Shown: piece after piece, positions 35,998-46,085 of the stretch
Layout of the letters: every line of letters begins with the position of its first letter
Position numbering within the stretch: position 1 is the first letter of the stretch
Assembly: GCF_001661595.2 (NCBI RefSeq)
Contig: NZ_LYPF02000004.1
Location: 62,001-126,000, forward strand
Origin: Crocinitomix algicola
GTDB lineage: Bacteria; Bacteroidota; Bacteroidia; Flavobacteriales_D; Crocinitomicaceae
DNA length: 64,000 nt
Direction: 5' to 3'
The notes under the pieces: model-generated
Database searches by the model: none
Told to the model about the DNA's origin: nothing
The model's input: only the letters and a program-made list of their open reading frames with translations
Position numbers and translations under genes: made by a program

Positions 35998-36572
35998 TTC
36001 CTCAACATCTTTCGAACATACTTACCGATAATATCAAATTCAAGGTTTACTTTTGAGCCTATTTGTAAGGTATGAAAATTGGTGTGTTCAATGGTATAAG
36101 GTATGATGTGTACTGAAAAGAGCTTGTTTTCTGATTGAACAACGGTTAAACTTACTCCATTGACTGTAATCGATCCTTTTGATACGGTAACTTCATCATA
36201 ATCATATTCAAACACAAATTCTGTGCTGCCCTCAAAATCGTTGATACCAATACAAGTACCGATTGTATCAACATGCCCTTGAACGATGTGACCATCGAGC
36301 CGTGATCCAACCTTAGTGCAACGTTCAACATTCACAACATCACCGATTTTTAAATCGCCTAAATTAGTTCGCTCTAATGTTTCATCAATTGCTGTGAGTG
36401 TATAATCGTCACCATCAATTCCTACAACAGTTAAGCAAGTGCCGTTATGAGCAACACTCTGATCAATTTTTAACTCGTTCGTAAAAGGGCAAGAGAATGT
36501 AAAATGAACATTTGTATCCTCTTTTTCGATTTTTTCAACAGTAGCCAGCGCTTCTATTATACCTGTAAACAT
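35994..36572 (-). CDS. ribE: Riboflavin synthase (alpha subunit type)
   Basis: 192 residues made of two homologous lumazine-binding barrels. The first begins MFTGIIEALATV and contains AHNGTCLTV. The second contains GHIVQGHVDTIG and ITVNGVSLTV. The enzyme makes riboflavin from two molecules of 6,7-dimethyl-8-ribityllumazine. It appears monocistronic. A TACTTTTG element lies 17 nt before the ATG. Confidence 0.96.
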   Translation of the reverse strand: MFTGIIEALATVEKIEKEDTNVHFTFSCPFTNELKIDQSVAHNGTCLTVVGIDGDDYTLTAIDETLERTNLGDLKIGDVVNVERCTKVGSRLDGHIVQGHVDTIGTCIGINDFEGSTEFVFEYDYDEVTVSKGSITVNGVSLTVVQSENKLFSVHIIPYTIEHTNFHTLQIGSKVNLEFDIIGKYVRKMLRN

Positions 36573-36589
36573 AATTTCGATATTTAATG

Positions 36590-36597
36590 CAAAAGTA
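36590..36597 (-). promoter_or_regulatory. -7 element of ribE
   Basis: TACTTTTG on the minus strand, 17 nt before the ATG. A minus-strand TTG lies only 13 nt further upstream. Confidence 0.5.
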
Positions 36598-36619
36598 CTC
36601 AGAAATTAGGCAATTCTAA

Positions 36620-39220
36620 CTACCGACTTCCATTTATCAATTGAATATTGCCATGCGAATTTCGAGGGATTAAACCTTCTAATTTAATTTCATAAACTAT
36701 AATCGAATAAAAATAAACACCATCTGGACACATAGCTCCCGAGTTTTGATCTGTTCCGTTCCAATTAATCATTGGGTCAGTGGTTTGAAAAACTGTCATT
36801 CCCCAACGGTTTTGTATGTTGATCTCAATACTATCTACAAATTTTATGGGTAAAATAGGCTGAAATAAATCGTTCTTCCCATCGCCATTTGGACTAAATA
36901 TATTTGGAAGCTGATATAAACCGTCACAATTATCAATACAGGCAATATTAGACGGTGAACTTTCATTATTATATTGAATAGAATCTATGGCTGTTACATA
37001 ATAACAGCCAGCAATGCTTCCCCTATCTTTATGTGTATAGGTCGTATCATTAGGATCGTTAAAGCTGGTTAATAAAATTAAAGAGTCTCCCGTGAAAGGG
37101 GCAAAATACAAGTTATACCTTGTTACGTCATCAGCACATGAATTATTTGGATTATTCCAGGTCAGATAAGTTTCTTCCAATTCACAATCCCCGTCTATTG
37201 AAAGAGTAGGAGGACAAGGAGGAGTCAGGTCAATCGGCGTGCCACATGTGCGTTGTGACCAATTTTCTATTGGCGAAACAATTCCGTCAACAGTATAAGC
37301 CCCAATAGACTTTATTCGATAACAGTAATCCGCACCATTTACAAGACCGGTATCAGTATAAGATTGAATAGAAGTTGTGCCAATTAAATCATATAAGCCA
37401 CTTCCAATAGGATTCTCACGGTACACTTCATAACTTGTGTTGGTCCATGGCGTATTTTCTTCCCAAACTATCTCTAATTCATTGTCATTAGGAATTGTAT
37501 TAATATAGATGGATGAAGCTGGACTAGAGCCGCCGACAAGTTCGTCATCACTGTATAATTCTACACGATAGGTGTATGGAAAGTTCTGTGTATTTAATCC
37601 ATTGTCATAAAACACAGTATCTGGATTAATTATTGAGACTTGTGGAGAACTAGTATAAACTAATTCTTCTGTTCCGCCAAGAATACCTTCACTACGATAC
37701 AATTGATAATGGTATGGCCCAGGAAAAACAAGCGTATTAAGTTCTTTCGGATAAGACCAATACACCGAATCTTGCCCAATAGCTTCATCTGTTGTAGCAA
37801 TTGAAACATGTGTAAGAACTGGAATTTCGAAATTGAGATGGTCGCAATTTTGTTCGGACAAACAGCTTTCAACACCATTAGAATTTACCGCAGTAACCAT
37901 ATAACAATATTCATTGCCAACAACCAAGGGGCCAATATCTTTAAATTCTGTACTGTTCGATGACCCAATTAAGGTATAGCCCATTTCCGCAGCAATACCT
38001 TCTTCGCAACAGTCATCAATAAAGTCGGTGCTATCGATAGATCGGTATATATTATAGGATACGATTCCAACACAAGCAGGAGGATCCCAGGTTAATTCCA
38101 TTGTGTTTCCAATTGGGGCAACGGTTAGGTTTTCAACAGGTGGAAGGTTAACTTTTAATCTAAAAAACGAATAAGCAGAGAGTTGAATAGCTGGATGCTG
38201 ATCTTCAGCATGAAAGTTTACAAGGTAATAATCATTATCAGCTTGCTCACAAGTAGGCGTCCATGAAAAAGTGCCTGTGGCATTAGGATCACCCATAGCA
38301 TCCTCAAAAACTGCTGGGTTCGAAGGGAAGTTAAAAATTGACCCCGTCGCAAATATCGAAACGCCATCATCATCACTTGCTGTGACTGGAAAGGTGATAG
38401 TTTCTCCCGCATATATACATGTATCATCAACTTCTTCTATCTCTGGAGCGTCGTGAAAGCATTGCTCAATTTCAAATTGCATATCCTGTATCACCGAGCC
38501 TACAAAAATACCATTTCTGTACTCGGATATTTTAATAGCAATATTGTAAACTCCTCTTAATTCTGGATAGTCCCAGCAAAGAGTACCGGTGTATGGGTCT
38601 ATACTGATTTCTCCTCCACCCACTTCATGCGGATAACGATAGATTTCAGGGATACTCATGTCCAAACAATCTTGCCCTTTACAAGGAACAAGTGAATAAC
38701 TTAAACTGTCTCCATCTGGATCATATGCGCTAATATTATAGCAGTAAAGTTCATTTACACAACCAAATTCAGGACAAGGGCAGTCCTCAATGATTAATGA
38801 ATTGTTAGGTTCCCCTATGAATGGAGAAATAACCAATTCTGTTTGAATGCAAAACACCTTGTCTACCGAATTGGTAATATTCAATACACTAGCATTTCTG
38901 TTGGGATCTTCTACCTGAATGACGTATGTCGCTGGTCCTGTAAAGGTGTGCGTACCAATATAGGTGTTGATTTGCATGTCGTAAACCAAATTGGTGTCTA
39001 TATCTGATCGATAAAGGGTGTCTTTTTCACCATCCCCCCAACTGATTTCTAGTTCGGGCCGATCGGCTTCACTTGAGTGTTTCGTGCACGTGGTAACAGT
39101 AAATTCGTACTTATTACCAGCAATGTGTCGGTAAGTTATTGATCCAGATCTATTATGCGTAGCATGACCAAAAATAGGTAGGACTAAAAACAGAAGTAAG
39201 TATGTAATTGAACGAATCAA
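36620..39220 (-). CDS. Giant exported protein with gliding-motility-associated C-terminal domain
   Basis: 866 residues. A signal peptide (1-20, ending FGHAT) is preceded by no ATG; the start is TTG at 39220. The region 25-350 resembles PKD/cadherin-like repeats with several Cys pairs. Residues about 360-760 contain three or more fibronectin III-like modules, with recurring PP.L.W and YCY motifs. The C-terminus begins LPNIFSPNGDGKNDLF (about 780), the type B sorting domain used by T9SS and typical of gliding-associated adhesins such as SprB. It is likely surface-exposed or secreted. Ligand unknown. Confidence 0.85.
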   Translation of the reverse strand: MIRSITYLLLFLVLPIFGHATHNRSGSITYRHIAGNKYEFTVTTCTKHSSEADRPELEISWGDGEKDTLYRSDIDTNLVYDMQINTYIGTHTFTGPATYVIQVEDPNRNASVLNITNSVDKVFCIQTELVISPFIGEPNNSLIIEDCPCPEFGCVNELYCYNISAYDPDGDSLSYSLVPCKGQDCLDMSIPEIYRYPHEVGGGEISIDPYTGTLCWDYPELRGVYNIAIKISEYRNGIFVGSVIQDMQFEIEQCFHDAPEIEEVDDTCIYAGETITFPVTASDDDGVSIFATGSIFNFPSNPAVFEDAMGDPNATGTFSWTPTCEQADNDYYLVNFHAEDQHPAIQLSAYSFFRLKVNLPPVENLTVAPIGNTMELTWDPPACVGIVSYNIYRSIDSTDFIDDCCEEGIAAEMGYTLIGSSNSTEFKDIGPLVVGNEYCYMVTAVNSNGVESCLSEQNCDHLNFEIPVLTHVSIATTDEAIGQDSVYWSYPKELNTLVFPGPYHYQLYRSEGILGGTEELVYTSSPQVSIINPDTVFYDNGLNTQNFPYTYRVELYSDDELVGGSSPASSIYINTIPNDNELEIVWEENTPWTNTSYEVYRENPIGSGLYDLIGTTSIQSYTDTGLVNGADYCYRIKSIGAYTVDGIVSPIENWSQRTCGTPIDLTPPCPPTLSIDGDCELEETYLTWNNPNNSCADDVTRYNLYFAPFTGDSLILLTSFNDPNDTTYTHKDRGSIAGCYYVTAIDSIQYNNESSPSNIACIDNCDGLYQLPNIFSPNGDGKNDLFQPILPIKFVDSIEINIQNRWGMTVFQTTDPMINWNGTDQNSGAMCPDGVYFYSIIVYEIKLEGLIPRNSHGNIQLINGSR

Positions 39221-39243
39221 ATTTTCTTTTTTTGAAAGGATAT

Positions 39244-39251
39244 CAAATATA
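39244..39251 (-). promoter_or_regulatory. -7 element of the giant exported protein gene
   Basis: TATATTTG on the minus strand, 23 nt before the TTG start codon, which supports that start. Confidence 0.55.
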
Positions 39252-39421
39252 CAAAAAAGGGTGGCATGTCTTTGTTAAAATACGTAAAAAGCAAGGGAAT
39301 AGTTGTTCGTATTAATTCATTGGGGTCACTTTTTGATTGATTGGATATTTTTATCATCTGCATGCCTCTATGCAACCTGTAGTCGTGGAAAAAATGATAA
39401 CTTTACAAAAAATATAATTTC

Positions 39422-40852
39422 ATGTTAATTCAAGTCAATCATTCCGAAAAAAAAACGAGTGAAAACAAAGTGTTCTTAATTCATAAAAACAGTGAATTGG
39501 ATGATACTCAATTGAAGGGAGAAGTAGTTAAGTATTTTAAACAAGGTTTAAAGGACAATAACTTCTTGTATACGAATGAAGCGGGTAAATTCACCATCGT
39601 ATGTAAAAGTAATAAGTTGACCGATGACACGGAAAAGGAAAAGGTAAGGAAATTTGGAGCACAAGTTTTTGAATTATTAAAGGATAAATGTAAATCCTTA
39701 ATGGTTTGTGGTGATGATCCTGTGAATGTAGAATTGTTTTCGGAAGGTTTATCGCTTGCATCTTATTCTTTTGAAAAATACCTTTCAGAGAATAGAAAAG
39801 CGAAGCAAGTACTAAAAACCGTCACAACTGCGAATGCTAAAGCTGATTTAAAATGCGTAAATAATATAGTGGAAGCTACCGTTTGGGCAAGAGATTTAGT
39901 AAATGAACCATTATCATATTTAACTGCTGAGCAACTGTCTGAGGAAATAAAATCAAATTGTGAGCAGTTGGGGATTAAGGTGGAAGTTTTTGAAAAACAA
40001 AAGATTGAGAGTTTGAAAATGGGAGGAATATTGGCTGTGAATAGAGGTTCAGTCGATCCACCAACCTTCAATATACTTGAATGGAAACCGAAGGGGGCTT
40101 TGAACAAAAAGCCAATTGTTCTGGTTGGTAAAGGAATAGTTTATGACACCGGAGGGGTGAGTTTAAAACCAACCGCTAATTCCATGGACTTTATGAAAAG
40201 TGATATGGGTGGTGCAGCAACTGTTTTAGGAGCCACCTTAAGTGCGGCTAAATTGAATTTGCCTTTACACATCATTACATTGGTGCCTGCTACAGATAAT
40301 CGTCCGGGGGTTAATGCCTATGTGCCTGGAGATATAATTACTATGTTTGATGGAACAACTGTGGAAGTTTTAAATACCGACGCAGAAGGTAGACTTGTTC
40401 TCGCAGACGCCCTTGCTTATGCTAAAAAATTTAAACCAGAACTTGTAATTGATGCCGCAACACTCACTGGTGCAGCCGCTAGAGCGATTGGTACACATGC
40501 AATTGTTGCAATGGGCAATGCTAAGGAATCGGAATTTGAAACTTTGAATAAAGCGGGGTATTCAACCCATGACAGAATTGTTCAGTTTCCTTTTTGGGAC
40601 GATTATTTCGAGGAGATGAAATCGCCTATCGCTGATTTAAATAATTTAGGAGGTCCTTTTGCTGGAATGATCACAGCAGGTAAATTTTTAGAACATTTTA
40701 CAGATTATCCTTACATTCACTTAGATGTTGCAGGACCAGCATTTTTACACAAAGATGAAGGGTATCGCAAAAAAGGAGGGACTGGTGCCGGAGTAAGGTT
40801 GTTAACAGAATTCTTTAAACTTAAGACAAACGAATGGAAAAAAACAAATTGA
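39422..40852 (+). CDS. pepA: Leucyl aminopeptidase family M17
   Basis: 476 residues. The M17 catalytic domain contains the metal and active-site motifs KGIVYDTGGVSLK, KSDMGGAA and NTDAEGRL (about 318-325). It removes N-terminal amino acids in the cytoplasm with two metal ions. The N-terminal domain is shorter and less conserved, as in many Bacteroidota members. Its 3' end overlaps pdxA by 19 nt in another frame. Confidence 0.93.
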   Translation: MLIQVNHSEKKTSENKVFLIHKNSELDDTQLKGEVVKYFKQGLKDNNFLYTNEAGKFTIVCKSNKLTDDTEKEKVRKFGAQVFELLKDKCKSLMVCGDDPVNVELFSEGLSLASYSFEKYLSENRKAKQVLKTVTTANAKADLKCVNNIVEATVWARDLVNEPLSYLTAEQLSEEIKSNCEQLGIKVEVFEKQKIESLKMGGILAVNRGSVDPPTFNILEWKPKGALNKKPIVLVGKGIVYDTGGVSLKPTANSMDFMKSDMGGAATVLGATLSAAKLNLPLHIITLVPATDNRPGVNAYVPGDIITMFDGTTVEVLNTDAEGRLVLADALAYAKKFKPELVIDAATLTGAAARAIGTHAIVAMGNAKESEFETLNKAGYSTHDRIVQFPFWDDYFEEMKSPIADLNNLGGPFAGMITAGKFLEHFTDYPYIHLDVAGPAFLHKDEGYRKKGGTGAGVRLLTEFFKLKTNEWKKTN

Positions 40853-41913
40853 TAAAAGTCGGAATTACAATTGGTGATATTAATGGTGTTGGACTTGAAG
40901 TAATCATAAAGGCTTTGTCAGATAGCCAAGTTTACGCAAATTCAATTCCCATTATTTATGGATCTTCTAAAGCAATTTCTTTTCATAAAAAAGCAATTGG
41001 ACAGCATGATTTTCAATATTTGGTGATTCAAGACGCAAGTGAAGCGAAACCTAAAAAGATAAATCTTATAAATTGTTGGAAAGAAGAAGTGAAAATTGTG
41101 ATGGGGGAGAAAAATGCCAATGGAGGAAATTATGCGTTAAAATCATTAGAGGCAGCCACTCATGATTTAAATGAAGGGAAAATAGATACGCTAGTTACAG
41201 CACCTATTAACAAAGATTGTGTAAGAGATGCTGGATTCGAATTCCCTGGACATACAGAATATTTAGCGAGTAAATCTGGTTCAGACGAAGTGCTAATGTT
41301 TATGGTAGCGGATGTTTTACGTGTGGGGGTTGTAACAGGACATGTTCCCTTGAAAGATGTTGCTGCAGGGATAACGAAAGAATCAATTGAAAGTAAATTG
41401 AGGTTAATGTTAAAGTCACTGCGTGAGGATTTTTTGATACAAAAACCAAAAATTGCGGTATTAGGACTTAATCCACATGCAGGAGACAGAGGTACGTTAG
41501 GTGAAGAGGAAATAGAAATAATAAATCCAACAGTTTTAAAGTTAAGAGAAGAAGGAGAGTTGGTATTTGGTTCTTATTCTGCGGATGGCTTCTTTGGTTC
41601 TTCAAACTTAAAAAACTTCGATGGTGTCTTAGCAATGTATCATGATCAGGGTTTAACCGGTTTTAAGGCGATTTCTTTTGATGAAGGGGTGAATTTTACT
41701 GCGGGATTATCAATTGTGAGGACTTCGCCTGATCATGGAACGGCATATGATATTGCCGGAAAGGGTGTGGCTTCCGAACGGTCATTTAGAAATGCTTATT
41801 TTTTGGCATGTGATGTCGTTAAAAACAGGCATCAACATAAAGAAATGCATAAAAATCCGTTAAAAAAACAAACAACAAAAAAGCAAGGAGAAAAAAATAA
41901 TAAAGGAAATTAA
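40834..41913 (+). CDS. pdxA: 4-hydroxythreonine-4-phosphate dehydrogenase
   Basis: 359 residues. It opens with VGITIGDINGVGLEVIIKAL. Metal-binding histidines are visible in PGHTEYLA, NPHAGDRG and YHDQG, and the substrate region SPDHGTAYDIAGKG is present. The reaction leads to pyridoxal 5'-phosphate. The ATG lies 19 nt inside pepA. The C-terminal tail (KKQTTKKQGEKN) is an extra Lys-rich extension beyond the catalytic fold. Confidence 0.96.
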   Translation: MEKNKLIKVGITIGDINGVGLEVIIKALSDSQVYANSIPIIYGSSKAISFHKKAIGQHDFQYLVIQDASEAKPKKINLINCWKEEVKIVMGEKNANGGNYALKSLEAATHDLNEGKIDTLVTAPINKDCVRDAGFEFPGHTEYLASKSGSDEVLMFMVADVLRVGVVTGHVPLKDVAAGITKESIESKLRLMLKSLREDFLIQKPKIAVLGLNPHAGDRGTLGEEEIEIINPTVLKLREEGELVFGSYSADGFFGSSNLKNFDGVLAMYHDQGLTGFKAISFDEGVNFTAGLSIVRTSPDHGTAYDIAGKGVASERSFRNAYFLACDVVKNRHQHKEMHKNPLKKQTTKKQGEKNNKGN

Positions 41914-41920
41914 GATTACT

Positions 41921-41952
41921 TTGTTAATATTAAAATTTTATTAATACCTTTG
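41921..41952 (+). promoter_or_regulatory. Promoter of DUF177-rpmF transcript
   Basis: TTG at 41921-41923, 21-nt spacer and TACCTTTG at 41945-41952. It overlaps the first TTG of the open frame and so excludes that start. Confidence 0.7.
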
Positions 41953-41967
41953 CGCTCTATTTTTATT

Positions 41968-42504
41968 GTGGGAAAGAAAAGTGAATATGTAATAAAGTTC
42001 TCGAATCTTAAAGATGGCGAGCATAAATTCCACTATGAAATAGATAATTCGTTCTTTGAGCAATTTGATTATACCGACATAGAAGGAGCAAAGCTGAAGC
42101 TAGAGGTGCTACTTGTAAAAAAGCCAAATTTACTTCAGTTGTATTTTGATGTGTCAGGTGTGTTAACAGTAATGTGTGATCGTTGTACAGATAGTTTTGA
42201 TTGTCCTGTAGAAGGTAAAGATGATGTAATTTATAAATTTACTGAAGAGGAACTAGAAGATGAAAAAATTATTTGTGTTCTCCCACATGAAGTTGAAATT
42301 GATATAACCTTGCCGGTTTATGAATTTGTAGCCCTGTTATTACCTTCCAAAAGAGTTCATCCGGATGGAGAATGTAATCAAGAAATGCTAGAAGCAATGG
42401 ATAATTATTTGATGGTTGAATCCGATGAAGATTCATTCGATCAAAATGAAGATGAAAATGATGAAATTGACCCGCGTTGGTCGCAATTAAAAGATTTAAA
42501 GTAA
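41968..42504 (+). CDS. DUF177 (YceD-type) protein
   Basis: 178 residues from the GTG at 41968; the frame is open to a TTG at 41950, but that TTG is part of the promoter. The Cys pair MCDRC with a third Cys (FDC) near 75-82 and an acidic C-terminus ending DPRWSQLKDLK match DUF177, which is nearly always next to rpmF. In plants and some bacteria this family is linked to 23S rRNA accumulation. The start codon choice rests on promoter position. Confidence 0.82.
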   Translation: MGKKSEYVIKFSNLKDGEHKFHYEIDNSFFEQFDYTDIEGAKLKLEVLLVKKPNLLQLYFDVSGVLTVMCDRCTDSFDCPVEGKDDVIYKFTEEELEDEKIICVLPHEVEIDITLPVYEFVALLLPSKRVHPDGECNQEMLEAMDNYLMVESDEDSFDQNEDENDEIDPRWSQLKDLK

Positions 42505-42522
42505 ATAGTTAAATAAGGAACC

Positions 42523-42714
42523 ATGGCACATCCAAAGAGAAAAATATCTAAAACAAGAAGAGATAAGAGAAGAACGCATGTGAAAGCAGTTGCAGATAAT
42601 ATTTCAACTTGTCCAACTACTGGTCAACCGCACTTATATCACAGAGCGCACTGGCATGAAGGTAAACTTTATTATAAAGGTAAAGTTGTAATGGAAAAAG
42701 AAGTCGCAATCTGA
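42523..42714 (+). CDS. rpmF: Ribosomal protein L32
   Basis: 63 residues. It begins [19 protein letters not shown], the L32 hallmark, and continues [14 protein letters not shown]. Only a single Cys is present, so the four-Cys zinc form seen in some L32 proteins is absent. A good ribosome-binding site AAGGA lies 5 nt before the ATG, one of few in the window. The DUF177-rpmF pair is usual. Confidence 0.97.
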   Translation: MAHPKRKISKTRRDKRRTHVKAVADNISTCPTTGQPHLYHRAHWHEGKLYYKGKVVMEKEVAI

Positions 42715-42748
42715 TTTCACCAAAAAACTATTTAAAATTATTAATGTA

Positions 42749-42796
42749 GGATAATAAGGAAGTACTGTATGTGTACTTGACTTATTATCCTTTTTT
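42749..42796 (+). terminator. Terminator of DUF177-rpmF
   Basis: GGATAATAAG (42749-42758) pairs with CTTATTATCC (42781-42790), and an inner stem AAGTAC / GTACTT extends it. TTTTTT follows. It separates rpmF from fabH. Confidence 0.88.
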
Positions 42797-42996
42797 AGTT
42801 TTTAGTTACAGCTCTTTGAATAATCGCAAAGCCGATTGTTCTATAAATCATACCAATTATTGGTTGTTTGAAGTATTAATTGGAATAGATTCAAAAAAAT
42901 CGCATGCGTTTAAGGTTTTTTTGATAAATTTATTCCCCGTAAATTAAATTGAAGAGCAACTAACAACTAGGATTATTTAGATAACCAAACCATCTT

Positions 42997-43983
42997 ATGT
43001 CTAAAATTACAGCAGCAATTACATCCGTTCAAGGCTACGTTCCAGAAAGAGTTTTATCCAATCATGATTTAGAAAAGATGGTGGATACCAACGACGAGTG
43101 GATAACCTCAAGAACTGGTATTAAAGAAAGAAGAATGGCTGCACCAGGAGAAGCTTTATCTGATTTTGGTGTTGAAATAATAAACGGTATTTGTAAGAAA
43201 AGGGGAATCTCTCCTTTGGATATTGATATGGTTGTTGTTGGTTCAATTACAGGAGATTATCGATTTCCGAGTAGCGCAAATGTCATGTGTGACAAAGCAG
43301 GTTGCAAAAATGCTTGGGGATTCGATCTTAGTGCTGCCTGTTCAGGCTTTTTATATGCCTTAGATGTTGGACGTGTTTATGTAGAAAATGGGACGCATAA
43401 AAAGGTTATTGTAATTGGTGCTGATGTAATGTCAAGTATCATCAATTATAAAGATCGTGCGACATGTATCATTTTTGGAGATGGTGGAGGAGGTGTTTTA
43501 CTCGAACCGAATGAGGAAGGTTTGGGTATTCAAGATGCTATATTGAAATCAGATGGTTCAGGACGCGAATTTCTATTGCAAGAAATTGGTGGTTCATTTC
43601 AACCAATTAATGAAGATAACGTAAATTCAGATCGAAGATACGTGTACCAAGAAGGTCGAACAGTGTTTAAACATGCCGTGAGCAATATGGCGGATGTCGC
43701 TGTCGAAATTATGGAGAAAAATGACTTGACGAGTGATGACGTCGCTTGGCTAGTTCCGCATCAAGCTAACCTTAGAATTATTGATGCAACAGCAAAAAGG
43801 ATGGGAGTGGGTACGGATAAAGTGATGGTGAACATCGAGAAGTATGGAAATACAACTGCAGGAACAATTCCTTTGTGCTTGTGGGAATGGGAAGAAAAAT
43901 TAAAAAAGGGGGATAACCTTGTATTGGCATCTTTTGGTGGAGGATTCACCTGGGGTGCAATATATTTAAAATGGGCTTACTAA
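42997..43983 (+). CDS. fabH: 3-oxoacyl-[acyl-carrier-protein] synthase III
   Basis: 328 residues. The catalytic triad is Cys115 (SAACSGF), His255 (VPHQANLRI) and Asn285 (YGNTTAGT). It starts fatty-acid elongation by condensing acetyl-CoA (or a branched primer) with malonyl-ACP. The 280-nt gap before it holds only the rpmF terminator and a weak TAAATTTA at 42925-42932. plsX, often found between rpmF and fabH, is absent. accB follows within 45 nt. Confidence 0.97.
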   Translation: MSKITAAITSVQGYVPERVLSNHDLEKMVDTNDEWITSRTGIKERRMAAPGEALSDFGVEIINGICKKRGISPLDIDMVVVGSITGDYRFPSSANVMCDKAGCKNAWGFDLSAACSGFLYALDVGRVYVENGTHKKVIVIGADVMSSIINYKDRATCIIFGDGGGGVLLEPNEEGLGIQDAILKSDGSGREFLLQEIGGSFQPINEDNVNSDRRYVYQEGRTVFKHAVSNMADVAVEIMEKNDLTSDDVAWLVPHQANLRIIDATAKRMGVGTDKVMVNIEKYGNTTAGTIPLCLWEWEEKLKKGDNLVLASFGGGFTWGAIYLKWAY

Positions 43984-44025
43984 GTAAGGCCGAAATTAAA
44001 CCAGAAAATCAGATTGAATAAAATT

Positions 44026-44523
44026 ATGAGCATGGATAGTAAAGAAATTCAAAGTCTAATTAAGTTCGTTTCAAAATCGGGCGTGAATGAGGTAAGTATT
44101 GAGCAAGGTGATTTTAAAATCACAATTAAAACAGAATCGCAAAGCGGTGAACAACATTATATTGTTCAAAATCCTGCTGCAGTTCCTCAACCAGTTCAAA
44201 TGCAACAGCCTGTAGCACAACCGGCGGCAGCACCTGCACCTGCAGCACCTGTAGCAGAAGCAGCACCTGCGGAGAACAATAATTACGTTGAAATTAAGTC
44301 GCCAATGATTGGTACATTCTATCGTAAACCATCTCCAGATAAAGATGCGTTTGTAAATGTTGGAGATCAAATTAATGTTGGAGATGTATTATGTGTAGTT
44401 GAAGCAATGAAATTATTTAACGAAATTGAGGCTGAAATTTCAGGTAAAATCGTTAAAGTATTGGTGGATGACACAACTCCAATTGAATACGATCAACCGT
44501 TATTCTTAGTTGATCCTTCATAG
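44026..44523 (+). CDS. accB: Acetyl-CoA carboxylase biotin carboxyl carrier protein
   Basis: 165 residues from the ATG at 44026 (ATG at 44032 is equally possible; the upstream TTG at 44014 is less likely). An N-terminal helical part is followed by a Pro/Ala-rich linker (about 52-85) and the biotinyl domain with EAMKLF and biotinylated Lys129. It carries carboxybiotin between AccC and the carboxyltransferase. Confidence 0.97.
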   Translation: MSMDSKEIQSLIKFVSKSGVNEVSIEQGDFKITIKTESQSGEQHYIVQNPAAVPQPVQMQQPVAQPAAAPAPAAPVAEAAPAENNNYVEIKSPMIGTFYRKPSPDKDAFVNVGDQINVGDVLCVVEAMKLFNEIEAEISGKIVKVLVDDTTPIEYDQPLFLVDPS

Positions 44524-44621
44524 TTAAGGGAATTTTAAAAGCCATACAGTTGGCTGTAAATTCAAGGTACTAACTGATCATTAACCCAGCGTGGTTGATG
44601 TGTCTTAAGTAATGCAAAAAA

Positions 44622-45965
44622 ATGTTTGATAAAATATTAATAGCAAATAGAGGTGAAATTGCACTACGTGTAATAAGAACCTGTAAAGAAATGGGAATTA
44701 AAACGGTTGCTGTATATTCAACAGCTGATCGTGAAAGTTTGCACGTTAGATTTGCTGATGAAGCGGTTTGTATTGGACCGCCTTCAAGTTCTGAATCATA
44801 TTTGGATATCGCTAGAATTATTGCTGCATGCGAAATTACAAATGCGGATGCGGTCCACCCAGGTTATGGTTTCTTATCGGAGAACGCCAACTTTTCTAGA
44901 GTTTGTGAAGAGAATGGAATTAAGTTTATTGGGGCTTCTCCTGAGATGATTGAAGGAATGGGGGATAAGTCATCTGCTAAAGCAACAATGATTAAAGCGG
45001 GTGTTCCTTGTATCCCTGGTTCTAAAGGTCTATTGAAAGACTTTGAAGATGCAAAGAAAACAGCAAAGGAAATTGTATATCCTATCATCCTAAAAGCAAC
45101 TGCCGGAGGTGGTGGAAAAGGAATGAGAGTTGTTTGGTCTGAAGATGATTTAGAAGAAGCTTGGAATTCTGCTCGTCAAGAATCAAAAGCTGCATTTGGG
45201 AATGACGGAATGTATATGGAGAAATTCATTGAAGAACCTCGCCATATAGAAATTCAAATTGCAGGAGATCGTTACGGTAATGCCTGTCACCTTTCTGAAA
45301 GAGATTGTTCTATTCAAAGACGTCATCAAAAATTGGTAGAGGAAACTCCATCCCCTTTTATGACAACTCGTCTTCGTTCAAAAATGGGTAAGGCAGCTGT
45401 GAAGGCAGCAAAAGCCGTTAACTATGAAGGTGTAGGAACAGTTGAATTCTTGGTGGATAAAAATCGAGATTTTTATTTCATGGAAATGAATACTCGAATT
45501 CAAGTCGAGCATACAATTACCGAAGAAGTAATTAACTACGACTTAATTAAAGAGCAAATTAAGTTGGCTGCCGGTGAAAAAATTACAGGAAAAGAATATT
45601 TTCCAACAATGCACGCTATCCAATGTAGAATTAACGCAGAGGATCCATTGAATGATTTTAGACCAAGTCCAGGAAAAATTACAGATTATCACGAGCCAGG
45701 TGGTCACGGAATTAGAATCGATACACATGTTTATGCCGGTTACGTAATTCCACCGTATTACGATTCAATGATCTCAAAATTGATCACAGTAGCGCAAACA
45801 CGAGAAGAGGCAATAACAAAAATGGAACGTGCACTCGATGAGTATTTTATTGAGGGAATTAAAACAACAATTCCTTTTCATGTACAATTAATGAAAGACG
45901 AAAAATTCCGAAAAGGTGATTTTACGACCAAATTCATGGAGACGTTTGAAATTAAAAAGTACTAA
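44622..45965 (+). CDS. accC: Acetyl-CoA carboxylase biotin carboxylase subunit
   Basis: 447 residues. It begins [20 protein letters not shown] and has the ATP-grasp glycine loop [36 protein letters not shown] and [13 protein letters not shown]. It carboxylates biotin on AccB. It forms a transcription unit with fabH and accB, and a terminator follows. Confidence 0.98.
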   Translation: MFDKILIANRGEIALRVIRTCKEMGIKTVAVYSTADRESLHVRFADEAVCIGPPSSSESYLDIARIIAACEITNADAVHPGYGFLSENANFSRVCEENGIKFIGASPEMIEGMGDKSSAKATMIKAGVPCIPGSKGLLKDFEDAKKTAKEIVYPIILKATAGGGGKGMRVVWSEDDLEEAWNSARQESKAAFGNDGMYMEKFIEEPRHIEIQIAGDRYGNACHLSERDCSIQRRHQKLVEETPSPFMTTRLRSKMGKAAVKAAKAVNYEGVGTVEFLVDKNRDFYFMEMNTRIQVEHTITEEVINYDLIKEQIKLAAGEKITGKEYFPTMHAIQCRINAEDPLNDFRPSPGKITDYHEPGGHGIRIDTHVYAGYVIPPYYDSMISKLITVAQTREEAITKMERALDEYFIEGIKTTIPFHVQLMKDEKFRKGDFTTKFMETFEIKKY

Positions 45966-45984
45966 AGTAACATTTACACACGCT

Positions 45985-46018
45985 AAACCTATTCATCCCT
46001 GATGGATAGGTTTTTTTA
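45985..46018 (+). terminator. Terminator of fabH-accB-accC
   Basis: A 13-bp stem (45985-45997 with 46001-46013, one G:U pair) has a CCT loop and a run of T. Confidence 0.9.
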
Positions 46019-46085
46019 TTTCTATACCCAACCTTTTTAGGTGAAATAAGTATCTTTAATAGAAAGTCTTCGTAAGAACTAAGGA

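Noticed and set aside
41950-41967. TTG start for the DUF177 protein
   Set aside because: The TTG is the end of the TACCTTTG promoter element and would be upstream of the predicted transcript start.
44071-44370. 99-codon Arg/Cys-rich minus-strand frame inside accB
   Set aside because: It is the reverse of the Pro/Ala linker and biotinyl domain codons; accB is certain.
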